A stretch of DNA of 64,000 bases from Siphonodentalium dalli (lineage: Eukaryota; Mollusca; Scaphopoda; Gadilida; Siphonodentaliidae): positions 146,287,559-146,351,558 of the forward strand of contig CP136066.1 in assembly GCA_032622095.1 (NCBI GenBank), given 5' to 3'. Each line of letters begins with the position of its first letter. Within the stretch, counting starts at the first letter, position 1. This document shows, one piece after another, positions 19,428 through 31,042 of this stretch. Below the pieces are notes generated by a model. That model searched no databases and was not told the origin of the DNA. It saw nothing but the letters and a program-made list of their open reading frames with translations. The translations under genes were made by a program, and so were the position numbers.

Positions 19428-19957
19428 CATTTCTGACTCACTGAACCGATTATGGCCACGTAAATGGCATTTTCGCTTGTTTTTCATCTTCCAAAAGTGA
19501 AAGAAAATCTCCTTGCACTCTCAAATGCAGTGGAATGTCCAAAAAAAAATTTGTGTATACATTGAATTGAGAAAATTGCTTTGAATCGAACCATCGACAT
19601 GAAATCTACAGCTAGTAATCAGCAGCAAATGTGACCCTCTTTGTCTGGTCTATCAGGGTCGATATTTAATATACATAATGTTTTTTTTCTGACCCTGTTT
19701 TCGTAAACAAGCCACGTGAGTTGATATCGACAAATCAGAAAGAGGGTTATATTTTTCCCCACATTAATGGCGATTCAGTCATGTTAATGGTTCGCGCAGA
19801 AAGATTTCTACCACTTGAAAGTATAGAACAAGTTTATATTGGCATTCCACAACATTTAACACTGTAAGGAGCGTTTCTATCACTTTTGGAAGTAGAAATT
19901 TGCGAGACAATACCGTTTACCCCGACCATAATCGTTGCAGCGAGTCAGAAATTCAAC
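19428..19957. repeat. Foldback element, ~530 bp
   Basis: Arms of at least 110 bp, 19428-19541 and 19842-19957, are inverted copies at roughly 70-75% identity; shared landmarks are TCTGACTC, CGATTATGG, CTTCCAAAAGTGA and CTCCTT. Weaker pairing continues inward (CGAACCATYRACATGA near 19587 and its complement near 19780). Confidence 0.7.
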
Positions 19958-20305
19958 GGTGACGGCTGTACTGGCCATGCTATTCCGTACCGAATATTGT
20001 CACCCCCCTGTGGTATGTATATAAGGTATATTTTGAAATATTTTTTCTACAAGCTCCCTGTGTTTAATAGCTGATAGCTAGATGAGTCAAATACACATAA
20101 TAAACTAACATGTACACTTAAGAGAATATTGGAGGTGTTGCTCTTATGCACATGCCCATCTTCAGAAATGATTTGATTTCCTTTATCAAGATGGCCCGTG
20201 TATCGTACGAAAGTGATACATTGAATTCACAATGAATTATACAGCCATAACCCACCCCAAGGTCAAAGTCAATAAATGTTTCAAAACACTTTAAATAGTA
20301 TTTAC
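19958..20305. other. No recognised feature
   Basis: AT-rich sequence between the foldback and the minus-strand exon-like segment; nothing supported. Confidence 0.4.
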
Positions 20306-20459
20306 CAACTGATCCTGCAGAACTTCTATGGATTCTTTGTCTTGCAATGTTTGTACATGCTGCCATCTCTGTCATCAGTACCCGACAGCTACATGCAGAC
20401 AACAGTAACAAATGTGTCATTTTTGATACCAGGTGCTTTCCTGCTGTGCCTGGCTGCAT
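20306..20459 (-). other. Exon-like segment
   Basis: On the minus strand TTTTTATTCAG precedes the segment and GTAAATAC follows it, giving clean acceptor and donor borders around 154 bp. One frame is open throughout and starts with ATG; it contains several Met and Ser-Cys pairs but no recognised domain. GC content is higher than the flanks. It could be a coding or a non-coding exon. Confidence 0.3.
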
Positions 20460-21330
20460 CTGAATAAAAAGAAATAAACTTTTAGTGAACTATTAGAACA
20501 AATACCACGTTAGAATTTGATAAGCAATTCGCAGTATTCAATAATATATATTTGTAATATGTAGCTTGGAATCTGGTGAGACAATAAACAGTTTCAACAA
20601 GTGCAACAGCAAGCATAGTATTTGCCCCCCCCCCCACATTCAGTTTAGAGAGTGGGCAATGCTATTTAAAATGTTTGTATGGAGGAAAATTTGAGCTGTA
20701 CTCTATGTTCAAGAAGATCCATAACTCTTAAGATGAAGATCAATTGTATCATGAAACCAATCATATTAGCTGTAACCTCTCACTATTGTCTATCATTATA
20801 CTAGGGTGAATCCACCAACCGGTGCCATTCAATGTCAACATCGATCACCTGATTCAAGATCAACATGAATCGGTTTGCGGATTCAGATATTTTGGAATGG
20901 GCATTAGTTTTGTGTCATCTCATTTTGTAATAATTATTTAAAACGGAATCTTTGATTTATCTGCTATATTTAAAATGGAGGTTTCTGTTCCTGGAAGAAA
21001 ACAGTTTTTTTTTCTTGAACATTACTCCATTGTTGATAATATAATATCAAATAAAACAAGTACACCGCCCAGAGTATCCCCTCTCCAAGGTGGAGGTTTA
21101 TTAATTTTCTGATGTTACTTAATTCGATTGATATTAATTTTGTCAGTGATGCCTTAATAAAATTTACATTGAAATCAGTTCATATTTGTTATCAAGCCAG
21201 ACAGAGCAAAGTTGCCAAAAAAATGATAATTCATAAAAACTAAAACTAAGGCATCCTTTTGAGAACATTTGTGATGGCAAACCTCCATATCAAATTTCAT
21301 ATCTGCACAATTGGACATATGATTTCCTGA
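20460..21330. other. No recognised feature
   Basis: A C11-type run lies near 20626. No gene or clear repeat otherwise. Confidence 0.4.
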
Positions 21331-21455
21331 TAAACAAAGAAGGATAACTCTAAAGTGGAAAACATGAACATCATTTGCCCCTCGTTTGAAAGCAGTCATG
21401 ATGGTGAACCTCCATACTATTTCATTTAGATCCTATAACCATTGGTTGAGATAGA
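21331..21455 (+). repeat. Dispersed repeat, second copy of 12378-12497
   Basis: Carries the same GATAAACAAAGAAGGATAAC and GAAAGCAGTCATGATG landmarks as the copy near 12.4 kb. Confidence 0.7.
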
Positions 21456-21479
21456 TGCACGGACGACCAAAAAAAACCC

Positions 21480-21672
21480 CACATTTCCAGATAAACCAGA
21501 TGGCTGTTGGCGGCCATGTTTTTTTAAACAAATTTTTTGTCAAATATTGACAGCTCCCATCTAGAGGCTACCCCAAAGATCCATATGAAGTTTGGTGACA
21601 ATCGGATGAGGTATGTGGCCTGTATGGTGTGCCGAAGGATTTAGTAATGCAAAGAGTAAAATCTATTTTCAC
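21480..21672 (+). repeat. Monomer of the ATGGC...GGCCATG repeat family, type B
   Basis: Contains GATGGCTGTTGGCGGCCATG, CAGCTCCCATCTAGAGG, GATCCATATGAAGTTTGGTG, ATCGGATGAGG and TGCAAAGAGTAAAATC in the order seen in the arrays at 22490, 36480 and 38571. Type B units differ from type A (29839, 34855, 53157) by having the CATCTAGAGGTCACCCC segment. Confidence 0.8.
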
Positions 21673-22255
21673 ACGAAGTCCCATTACCAGCCCTCCAATT
21701 TAGGAAAAAATGTCCCACGGCAAATGTAATGATGTGGCATGTTAGAATCCACATGTTGCTACGGCATTTCCAACAGCATTGCTTATTGCCAACAATATTA
21801 TTGGTAGATTTTTGGCACATCTGCATGTTATATGTACTTTTCACCGTGATATGCTGAGAGTTTTCTTATTGGAAACAATGAACTAAATGGTTTCCCATAG
21901 ACGACAGTGTTAACGTTTTGGCCAAATTCAGTAATTGAAGCCTGCAGGCCACTCCAGTGATGTTTACCCAGTTAGATTGACACCAGTTGATCACGAAAAT
22001 GCAAGTAAAATCATAGGTCATGCATTTACTTTTTTACATAAATCCCCAAGGGCTATCCCACAGCCAAATTGTATCTGGAAAAACCCAGAAATACAGCAGC
22101 TAGTTAAATAAATTTTCCACTCATAAAAATCTGCTCCACCATTAATTCACCAGTTTAAATTATTTAGATATGATGTACAAATCAAATAAACAAGATTGCA
22201 TCCTTGAATAACTTGTCACATGTATCAGGTGAAGGCAATTCTTCAGTTACCTTCA
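21673..22255. other. Mostly unassigned; holds a 64-bp dispersed repeat
   Basis: 21732-21795 matches 17151-17225. The remainder has no supported feature. Confidence 0.45.
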
Positions 22256-22262
22256 CCTTAGC

Positions 22263-22397
22263 CAGCCCTCATAATTGGCTACGGCAATCGGCATTGCAAT
22301 CGGCAATGCCGAAGCCATTTGCTGAAGCAAACTGGGCCACGGTAAAGGGTTGCCGTAGCAGATTGCCGAAGCCAAACAATCTGAATTAAAAGGGCTG
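22263..22397. mobile_element. MITE with CAGCCCT termini, copy 2
   Basis: 135 bp, termini CAGCCCTCATAATT and AATTAAAAGGGCTG, flanked by the perfect 7-bp direct repeat CCTTAGC (22256-22262 and 22398-22404). Interior as in copy 1 with one extra CGGCATTGCAAT-type duplication. Confidence 0.85.
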
Positions 22398-22489
22398 CCT
22401 TAGCATTCCGCGGTGCCCTCACTCCCCGACTCTGGAACACATTTATCTCTCTGATTCCTGTGTACATGTCTAGGACTATAATACACACA

Positions 22490-23051
22490 AGGCGTAAATG
22501 TGGCCTGTAGGGTGTGCCGAAGAATTTTGTCATGCAAAGAGTAAAATCCAAGATGGCTGCTAGCGGCCATATTTTTCAATGAATTTCGGAAATAATCGAT
22601 GGCTCCCATCTAGAGGTCACCCCGAAGATCCATATGAAGTTTGGTGATGATCGGATGAGGGATGTGGTCTGAAGTCTAAAAGGGTGTGCAAAGAGTAAAG
22701 TTTCATGATGGCTGCATGCTGACGGCCATGTTTTTCATCGAAAATCACTAAAAAATGGTAGCTCCCATCTAGAGGTGATTTAAAACATTACTCCAATAAA
22801 TGCGGGCTGCAGGGGGTGCTGACGGATTCAAATATGAAAATCCAAAATGGCTGCTGGCTGCCATGTTTTTTAATGAATTTCGCTGAATTTTGTCACCCTG
22901 AAAATCCTTTTGAAGTTTGGTGATAATCGGATGAGGGATGCAGCCTGTAGGGTGAGCTGAAGGAAATTGTTGAGGACGAATGTATGGATGAACAGACAGA
23001 CGATGACCCATGGCAATAGCTCATGCAAGCTTGACTTCGTCAAGTTGAGCT
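22490..23051 (+). repeat. Type B array ending in a hairpin
   Basis: Three to four units with ATGGCTGCTAGCGGCCAT-like palindromes near 22553, 22708 and 22846, then a GACAGACAGACGATGACCCATGG tract split over 22991-23012, and a terminal hairpin (23018-23051) with AGCTTGAC and GTCAAGTTGAGCT. The order units, tetranucleotide tract, GGCAATAGCTC, hairpin is the same as in the other complete elements. Confidence 0.8.
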
Positions 23052-23764
23052 ATAATGTACTGCTATATAGCATTCATGGCAAACTGAAGTAAACTAATAG
23101 ACAAGAAATCAGCTCTGGGATTTGTTGCATCAATTGCAGTGCATGATTATGGGGAAATTTATTATTGAAAATGGTAAATTTCTTTGGAATGTGTGTAATA
23201 AAAGAAAATCTAGAACTAAAAGGTGACACCATAAAAATATTTCATTTCTGACAGAGACAAATATTATATAATATATTAAGTGTTGTTCCAGAAAATAAAA
23301 AATGTTCTCTCTGTCACTCATGTTATAATTTTCTGAAAATCCACTCTGACAAAAACATTAGATATCATTGATGTATTGAATGCTACCTGACTTTCTACTT
23401 GAATGTAGGTTGAGGTGATTAACTGTGTCCTGTAACAAACTCTCCTGAGATGGTCAATATAATGGGCATGCATTCAATATCCGACAGCTGTGTCAGTTCT
23501 GGTTTAGGGTCTGTTCTACTGTGATTATTTTGCTATGGTATGCCTATCTTGTCCCAATTCCAATTATTTATCTGCAAAGAGAAAAAAATTGAGCATAAAT
23601 TTGTTATCATTATTTAAAAGCTAATTGAATAAACACATTTCTAACATTATGTTTATCGGAATGGATCATGTGTTATTTGATATCAAATTAATCCTGACCC
23701 AAGTTGTTGTACAATGCGCAAATGATTTGTACTTCAGGGTAAATGATTTGCACAAATAACAATG
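23052..23764. other. No recognised feature
   Basis: AT-rich; ends in a segment with repeated GCAAATGATTTG words. No gene. Confidence 0.4.
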
Positions 23765-24955
23765 TTATTTCTGCTTTAGCACAAATTGAATAAAAGGTTG
23801 CCAACCACACATCCCTAAAAAAAAAGATGGTTTTCCATTATTTTTTATGAATAAAAAAAAAAGAAATTTAAATTTTGCTCAATTATCAAACTATTGCTCA
23901 ATTTATCATTCTGAAAACCATAAATTTATGAAAAAAATTGTCAGTCAAGTGAAGTAAATTTCTGCTTTAGTGCAAATTGAATAAAAGGTCACAACCACAC
24001 GTCCCCTGAAAAAAGATGGTTTTCTATTGATTTTTAGGAATTAAAAACAAAATAATTTATTGCTCAGTAATGCTGAGTAATGAAACTATTGCTCAATTTA
24101 TCATTCTGAAAACCATAAATAGTAAAAATTGTCAGTCAAGTGAAGTAAAGTTCTGCTTTAGTGCAAATTGAACAAGCATTCGCAGACGACAGTATCCCCC
24201 CGCTGAATTGTGCAGTTGGGGAAGGTCATTCTCAATAATGTTTGCGTTCTCAGTATTTGCTAAACAAGGGGTGGGATTTTGTCAAAAAGCCTGGCTTGCG
24301 AACTCATTTTAGGCACTGACATTTATGGAAATTAGCCATGTGAAGTCGTCTATTTGCACCAAAAATAATAAACAAAGTCCAATAACTATGCTGAAAATAT
24401 CCGGCCGGACCTGGTTTGGGAACTCGTTCTAGATACTGGTTATGTGAACTCATATACCAAAAATCTTTGAAATCCGTTGACATTTGTGGAAATGAGCCCT
24501 GTGACATCAAGTCCAATAACTCTGCTAAAAATATCCGGCCGGACCTGGTTTGCGAACTCGTTCTAGATACTGATCATGTTAATTCATATACCAAAAATCT
24601 TTGAAATCTGTTGACATTTGTGGAAATGAGCCCTGTGACGTCGTCTATATGCTATTTGGTAAATTCGACAAAAATAATAAACAAAGTTCAATAACTCCGG
24701 TAAAAATATCTGGCCGGAACTGGCTTGCGAATTCATTCTAGGTAATGATCAGGTGAACTCATATACAACAAATCTTTTAAATCCGTTGACATTTGTTCAA
24801 GTTATGACTCTTACAAATTCAGGACGGACAACCCATCATTTGGCGGGGGGTAATAAAAGGTCACCAACCAAACGTCCCCCGAAAAAAGATGGTGCTCTAT
24901 TGATTTTTAGGAATTAAAAAATGTTAAATTTTATTGCTCGATTATTAGAAGTAAA
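23765..24955 (+). repeat. ~195-bp direct repeat split by a second array
   Basis: TCTGCTTTAGYRCAAATTGA plus AAAAAAGATGG plus ATTGCTCAATTTATCATTCT recurs at about 23770 and 23960, with a start again at 24150. A partial third copy is at 24851-24955. Between 24155 and 24850 a different array is inserted (see 24288-24830). Confidence 0.8.
24288..24830 (+). repeat. Array of ~130-165-bp units
   Basis: ATATCCGGCCGGACCTGGTT, CTCGTTCTAGATACTG, CATATACCAAAAATCTTTGA and GTTGACATTTGTGGAAATGA recur three to four times. It ends in GGACGGACAACCCATCATTTG at about 24823. Confidence 0.85.
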
Positions 24956-25436
24956 GTTTCTAACTTGTTAGAAAATGATTTATTCTGTCGTCCATATACA
25001 TGATGCACATTCGATCATGCCATGAATCTCTATTCTTGCCAATGCCCGTAGAGATCATACTCCACCAGTACAAAACACATATGCTATTGTGCATCTGCGT
25101 ATACATGCAGACTAGAAGACAACTGAGACAGAGCACAATTAGGAAGAGCATCAAGAGATTAAAGATGAATATAAACAAATTTAGGCATATTTTTGTTCAC
25201 TGCAATTGCACACGTTTTTCACCCAACTCCAACCAATTTAAAAATCGTGCGTTTTGGAACTCTGTACCAACATCATTATGTCAAACTCATTGAGGGTTAG
25301 AACACTGAATTTATTAGATTCTATCTCATATTCTCACTATAGTTCATGCGTTAGCAACTTAAAAAGCTGTTCCCCAACTTACCCTAAACCGCTGTAACTG
25401 GTTGTGCCTGTTTTGAGCAGTTATTGGAACTAATTG
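24956..25436. other. No recognised feature
   Basis: Open frames on both strands without domains. Nothing else seen. Confidence 0.4.
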
Positions 25437-26757
25437 CTATATGTTAAGTGATTGCATACTGACACCGAAACCGAGTTTTTCACCCCAAAAAAAAAAAAAA
25501 AACCGAAATGTTAATTCCACAACCTAGCTCCCAACACTACTCGATATGGAAGAATGTCAAATGCATCAAATCGGAATGTAGCTCAATAAAATTTCATCGG
25601 TGCAGAATGGAGTAGCGAAACGAGCACATCGTGCGTTGTTGTGTATAGATACCGTCCATCGGCCACTTCAGTGTGCATCAAATCTGAATGTAGCATGGTA
25701 AAATTCCATCGGCGCAGAACGTAGTAGCGAAACGAGCCAACTAGCCCCACAGGAAATTGTTACGGAGCAGTGTTCCGAGTAACGCAGTGAACAAACCCAG
25801 CGATTTGTGCACGGTGATAACGGCAAAATGAAAGTCTCGATTCGTGTCATGAAAATGACTAAATGATACTTTTTATTACGATTTGTCAAGTTAAATGATT
25901 GCATACTGACACGTACGTAACCGAAACCGAGTTTTTCACCCCCAAAAAAAAAAAAAAACCGAGATGTAAATTCCACAACCTCCCATCACTACTAGATATG
26001 GAAGAATGCCAAATGAATCCAGTGATAACAATATCGATAAGGTCAATTTTATTACTGATTTCTATACCTGCTGAGATTTTTTGCAAAGCTTACCTGGAGC
26101 CTCTTTGTTGTAATCTCCAAAGGGCATGATCTAACCAGTGTCTTGTTGATCATCTGAAAAAGGTCATGGATAACATTTTATAAACACAATCAATGAAACA
26201 TAAGGATATGTGTAGATATATAATCACATAAAAGCAGAAGACATGTAAGAATTTATCATAATTATGAACATACATTCCAAATATTTGTTAAAATGCTTAA
26301 TTTGAATTGAATGATATCCAACTAAAATCTTGGTGATTATATATAATTGTGAATTTGTAATTCAATTGAGTATTTGTCACTAAAAACAAACATTCTGATT
26401 GACCGAGAGTGGCTAACTTTAGTTTTCGATTCACCGACATCGGCTGCTGAATCAAATATGAATGTAGCACGGTAAAATTTCATCGGTGCAGAACGGAGTA
26501 GCGAAACGAGCACACCCGCGCATTGTTGTTTATAGATACCATTCGTCGGCCACTTCAGCATGCATCAAATCTGAATGCAGCATGGTAAAATTCCATCAGC
26601 GCAGAACGGAGTACGAAACGAGCCCACAGGCAATTGATACATAGCAGTGTTCCGAGTAACGCAATGAACAAACCCAGCGATTTGTGCACAGTGACAATGG
26701 CAAAATTAAAGTCTCGATTCGTGTCATGAAAATAACTAAATGATACTTTTTATACAC
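25437..26757 (+). repeat. Interleaved direct duplications
   Basis: Module A (GATTGCATACTGACAC, CGAAACCGAGTTTTTCACC, poly-A, TAAATTCCACAACCT) occurs at about 25445 and 25890. Module B, about 310 bp containing TCATCGGTGCAGAA, GAGTAGCGAAACGAGC and AGTGTTCCGAGTAACGCA, occurs at about 25563-25876 and 26449-26757. Module B itself holds two related halves. Confidence 0.85.
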
Positions 26758-26799
26758 TTTTTTTTGCAAATTCCTTGCTAGATTCAATTACAATGGACA

Positions 26800-26944
26800 T
26801 AAACGTACCCTGTTGAGTTGTACATTCTGGGATTCGAGCATGAAAACAGTTTGTGAACTCGCCGGCAAGCTGCTCGTTGAACCTCGTTCACAAACTGTTT
26901 TCATGCTCGAATCCCAGAATGTACAACTCAACAGGGTACATTTA
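26800..26944. repeat. Perfect 54-bp-arm palindrome
   Basis: Arms 26805-26858 and 26886-26939 are exact inverted complements over 54 bp, with a 27-nt spacer that is GC-richer than the surroundings (TCGCCGGCAAGCTGCTCG). A few more bases pair on each side with one mismatch. No mutation has accumulated, so it is very young or maintained. It could fold into an RNA hairpin if transcribed, but no promoter is recognised. Confidence 0.95.
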
Positions 26945-27561
26945 TCTCCTAAATTGAAGAAAATGTGTTATGTAAAATTCTCAATATAGTTTATGCCAAC
27001 TGTTCACACTAACTAAATGTTATACGCTATTTTAATATATATTTAAGATTAAAAATAGCATACTCTGAAGTTGATCAAATGGAACAACCCCGATCCTCGG
27101 GTTATTCTGGCTGAAATATGTTCCTGCATCGATGTAGACTTCTTTCGCTCCTTGCGAAAAAGATCCTCATTGCAGCCGGTGAGCTTCACAAAGCCAAAAC
27201 ATATACTGCATATCCGGTGTCAACTTTGTGAACACAAGTCAGTAGCTGTAAATAGAAAATATCAGAAAATTCATCTTCTCCTCTCTGTAAAACATTGTTC
27301 ATAATATTGGCCAAATTTTGAATTTTGGTTGTATACATCAGGGAGCAATCAAGAAACAAATAAAAGTTATCAAATATTATGGGATGATTATCCAATTTTA
27401 TCATGACAAAATACAAATCTTGAGGTACCACTAGAGGTGATAACTTCAATTTTAATTATTCCATTCATATCATGTTCAATACTCATCCTCTTTTGTCTTA
27501 TTTCATGCATAATAGAAAAATATCAGACAAAAATATTCCCACCATCTGCACATAAATTTAC
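26945..27561. other. Unassigned, possible decayed exon
   Basis: On the minus strand at about 27.09-27.21 kb an open frame contains GCNEDLFRKERKK with splice-like borders, but phases do not join cleanly with the 27562-27710 segment. No domain recognised. Confidence 0.3.
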
Positions 27562-27710
27562 CTCAGCTTGACTATAAGTTGCCAATGCATCGGCAAGGTA
27601 TTCAATATCCTTCTTTCGTCGGATGACATCTCGATGGCGATCTACTAATGGGCCATATACATATTCCATCACTGACTAGCATATCTGGCAATCCAAATTC
27701 ATTGAGGACC
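27562..27710 (-). other. Exon-like segment
   Basis: The minus strand has ATTTTTTTGCAG before it and GTAAATTT after it, good borders for a 149-bp exon. No single frame is open throughout: one reads VLNEFGLPDMLVSDG before stopping, another reads VDRHRDVIRRKKDIEYLADA up to the donor. A frameshift or an internal acceptor would reconcile them. No family assigned. Confidence 0.3.
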
Positions 27711-28287
27711 TGCAAAAAAATGGCACATGTTAAATAACCTATGTAACTGCTGTATTTGATCAAGATATCAGTACTCAGTAGAAATTTTTCTTTTAGACAG
27801 CACTGACCAATTGCAGTTTTTATTATATTATGATTAAAGGCACGTGAGGCCTTAGTTGTCGAAAATATTCATATTTGTTCCAATCACCGTAAACAGAAAA
27901 ACATTAAAATGCATACAGTTTCGTTCATATATACCATGACTATCGCGTAAACAGCATGTTATCATAAATACCTACTATATTTTACCTAAGCAAGAGACTG
28001 ATTGTGTTACAGAAGACAGCACAATGGGAATGCTACTGGCTAATCACACAAAAATGGCATAAACGCTCTTTATTTGTTCCATATCAGGAATTCACCAACA
28101 AAGAACGCTCTTTATGTTTACCATCATAATATAAACAAACACCAGAAAAGTAACTTTTTATGCTTTTGTTTACATAACAATGGTCAAACAAATGACAATA
28201 ACATACTGTGTATGAGATATTTCTTATTTGTATACGGACAAAGTCTGTCTACATTTTGATGTTCTTTCTGTTTGTGGCGGTTTCTGA
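27711..28287. other. No recognised gene; two AACGCTCTTTAT words
   Basis: Contains AACGCTCTTTAT at about 28063 and 28104. No gene seen. Confidence 0.45.
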
Positions 28288-28535
28288 CAGGTGGAAATAT
28301 TTTTACAGGATACCCACCGCCAAGACCAACCGTACCTTTAAAGGATGAACACTAATGGTTATTATAATTGAGAGAAGTAATCAATTGCTCATTCATGTGT
28401 CTTTGCAAAGAACTTTGAATGTAAATCAGTATACACAATAGACAATTTGTATACCTTTATTTGACTTATTCATTTGTATCTTTAAAGGTACGGTTGGCCT
28501 TGGCGGTGGGTATCCTGTAAAAATATTTCCACCTG
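28288..28535. mobile_element. MITE-like element with ~56-bp inverted termini
   Basis: Arms 28288-28343 and 28479-28535 are inverted copies differing at only one or two positions; they begin CAGGTGGAAATATTTTTACA. The 135-bp centre is non-coding. No convincing target-site duplication was seen. Confidence 0.85.
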
Positions 28536-28955
28536 CCAGTGCATTCTCTTTTATAAGAGAGTCTTCCATATTTAAGAGAATGTATTGGCTTTTAAGAAGG
28601 GACATATCCAGGCCGGTTTTCATACCGCTAACCGGTTTGGGAGCCCAAACTCCAGGCGCCCAAAACAAATCTTTCAGGGACAAATACAGCCATTTTCCCA
28701 GAACTATGATTTCAGTATGACGATCCTCAACATTTACTTAAATTCTTTACCAGTCAAAGAAAAGTTTACTGCAAGTCTGTTAGTTTCCCAATGAGAGGCA
28801 TAGGATAATCCCTGATCAATGTTCTTAAAACATAAAAGTGCAAACTGGAAAACATGATCCTAAAGGCCAGATATATAGAAAATGTTGCTTATTTAAATAA
28901 GAAAGCTTATTGGCCAGAGTTACGTCTCATAAATTTAGTCCAATTTACAAATTAC
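28536..28955. other. No recognised feature
   Basis: Spacer between the MITE and the minus-strand exon; nothing supported. Confidence 0.4.
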
Positions 28956-29128
28956 CTCATCACATCATGGAGATCGAAGTTTAATGTGACAATGCATCCG
29001 GTCATTGGAGGTTTCATGTTGCATGATGCATTGGCATTTCTTCCTCGGGCTGCCCCATTCGCAAGGTTAACTGCAAGTTGCCCAATCTCTGCCATATTGC
29101 TTGGGTCATCCCAGATGAAGGGAAGAGC
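28956..29128 (-). CDS. Exon fragment resembling a helicase-type ATPase
   Basis: On the minus strand an acceptor in TGCATGACTAATCAG leads into a frame open to the donor AG|GTAATT. It encodes ALPFIWDDPSNMAEIGQLAV, then a Gly/Asn/Ala-rich loop, then GCIVTLNFDLHD. A hydrophobic strand ending in WDD followed by an IVTLNF strand resembles the Walker-B and sensor region of SF3- or DUF927-like P-loop ATPases, which occur in phages, plasmids and some invertebrate gene families. The Walker-A exon was not found. A further acceptor at 29161 would include an in-frame TGA. The family call is tentative. Confidence 0.4.
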
Positions 29129-29838
29129 CTGATTAGTCATGCAGGAATGTCAATGTACACCTGAAAATAAAACAAATCGAAAATGATATGCATATTAGTA
29201 TTTAGCATTCCCAGCATAAGTGCAAGAACTATTAACTTGAGGTTCACTCTGAATGTCTAACAAATTTGGATGAAATAGCTCACATTGAAATACAAAATAA
29301 ATACAGATATTGCCATATAAACTGAAAGATCATAAACTATTCAAACATATGATGTACCTTTAACAGGGTATCCCATGTTTCATAATAATGTTATTGACCC
29401 TTTATAAAAAGGTGACCTGTTATAAATAAAACACGGAATAATCCAAGCCAACATCAAGAAATATTATTTCTGAATTGCCAATAGCTGAGGAGAACAGCTT
29501 TCAAATTTTTACTGGAGTGCGTAGGCACCATAGAACATTTCTTACTACTTGAACATTTAAGGCTTAAATTAAAAGATTGATTGTTTGGCCACTTGCGACC
29601 GACCCGAAAAAAACGGCCCGACTAGGATTTTGTTTTCGCCGTATTGAATGGTCATTTTTTTTTTTACCCGGAAAATTGGCTCATGTTCATTCCGTTATGT
29701 GGTATAACCTTTTGTTACAATGCCGTGGTACGGTTGTATTTGTAAGTAGTATACAGTAATTGTGTAACGAAGGCCAATATAAAAATATTGCTTGATTTAC
29801 ATCCCCTCCCGACCCTATTTTTAATCCCCTCAATTTTA
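29129..29838. other. No recognised feature
   Basis: AT-rich, probably intron or intergenic. Contains a T10 run near 29656. Confidence 0.4.
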
Positions 29839-30655
29839 AGCTGAACTTTACTTTGTAAAGTTTGAGCTATTGCCATGGCTTGGTATCCGTCGTCCGTGTG
29901 TGTGTGTGTGCGTGTGTGATGAGTCAACAATTTCCTTTAGCACGGGCTACAGTTCGTACCTTTGGTCCGATTATTATGAAATTTGTCATGGATGTTGACA
30001 TTGACATGTAGATGGGAACGAGTCATTTTGGGAACATTCGGAAAAAAAACATGGCCGCCAGCAGCCATCTTTGATTTCAAAATTCAATCCATTAGCACGG
30101 GCTACAGGCCGTACTGTTCATCTTATTGTCATGAAATTTGTCATGGATGTTAATATTGACATGTAGATGGGAACGAGTAATTTTGGGGACATTCGGCCAA
30201 AAAACATGGTCGCCAGCAGCCATCTTGGATTTTACTCTTTGTATGACTAAATCCTTTAGCACGGGCTACAGGTCCTACTTTTAGTCTGATCATCATGAAA
30301 TATGTCATGGCTGTAGAAATTGGAATGTAGATGGGAACGAGTCATTTTGGGGTCATTCGGACAAAAAACATGGCCGCCAGCGGCCATCTTGGATTTCAAA
30401 ATTTAATCCATTAGCACGGGCCACAGGTCGTACTGTTCGTCTGATCATCATGAAATTTGTCATGGATGATAATATTGACATGAAGATGGGAACGAGTAAT
30501 TTTGGGGTCAGTAGCCATCTTGGATTTTACTCTTTGTATGACTAAATCCTTTAGCACGGGCTGCAGGTTGTACCTTTAGTCTGATCATCATACAATTTGT
30601 CATGGATGTTAACAATGCCATGTAGATGGGAACGAGTAATCAGCATCTCTTGTGT
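29839..30655 (-). repeat. Hairpin-ended element, type A units, minus orientation
   Basis: Begins with the terminal hairpin (29839-29868), then GCCATGGCTTG, a (GT)n tract (29893-29918) and about five ~160-bp units, each with GATGGGAACGAGTNATTTTGG and a CATGGCCGCCAGCRGCCATC palindrome. This is the same element class as 34855-35382 and 53157-55006 in reverse orientation. Confidence 0.85.
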
Positions 30656-31042
30656 GCACACAGATCTATAGTATTTATATATGGTCATATAGCGCGAATG
30701 TGGTGTCACTGAAGGCTTGCTGCTCACATATGGTGTGCCTGTATACTGGAAAATTGAAGAAAATCAAAGTCGCCCCAACTAATACAGAAGGTAATGCTAC
30801 TGCGAGTAGCCCCATCTAATACAGAAGATAATATGTTATCATGAGTCACCCCGACTAAAACAGAAGGTAATATTATTGCGAGTCAGCCATTTTGATAAAG
30901 AAGTTGGGCTAGCTCCCTACTACTACTATAGGTCAACTGAACATGCCCGCTTTCGCAGATTGCTGCTTCCAGCAGGATACGCACTACGTTCATGACTGAA
31001 CTACTACTACTAGTGCCCATCCAAACCAATGAAAACAAGAGG
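30656..31042. other. Unassigned, with a short ~50-bp tandem repeat
   Basis: 30773-30895 has about 2.5 copies of AGTCRCCCCRACTAAWACAGAAGGTAAT. Otherwise nothing seen. Confidence 0.6.

Noticed and set aside
27562-27710. Retroviral-type integrase motif GLPDMLVSDG
   Set aside because: The phrase resembles integrase cores, but the frame stops soon after and no other catalytic motif is present; the likely exon frame is different.
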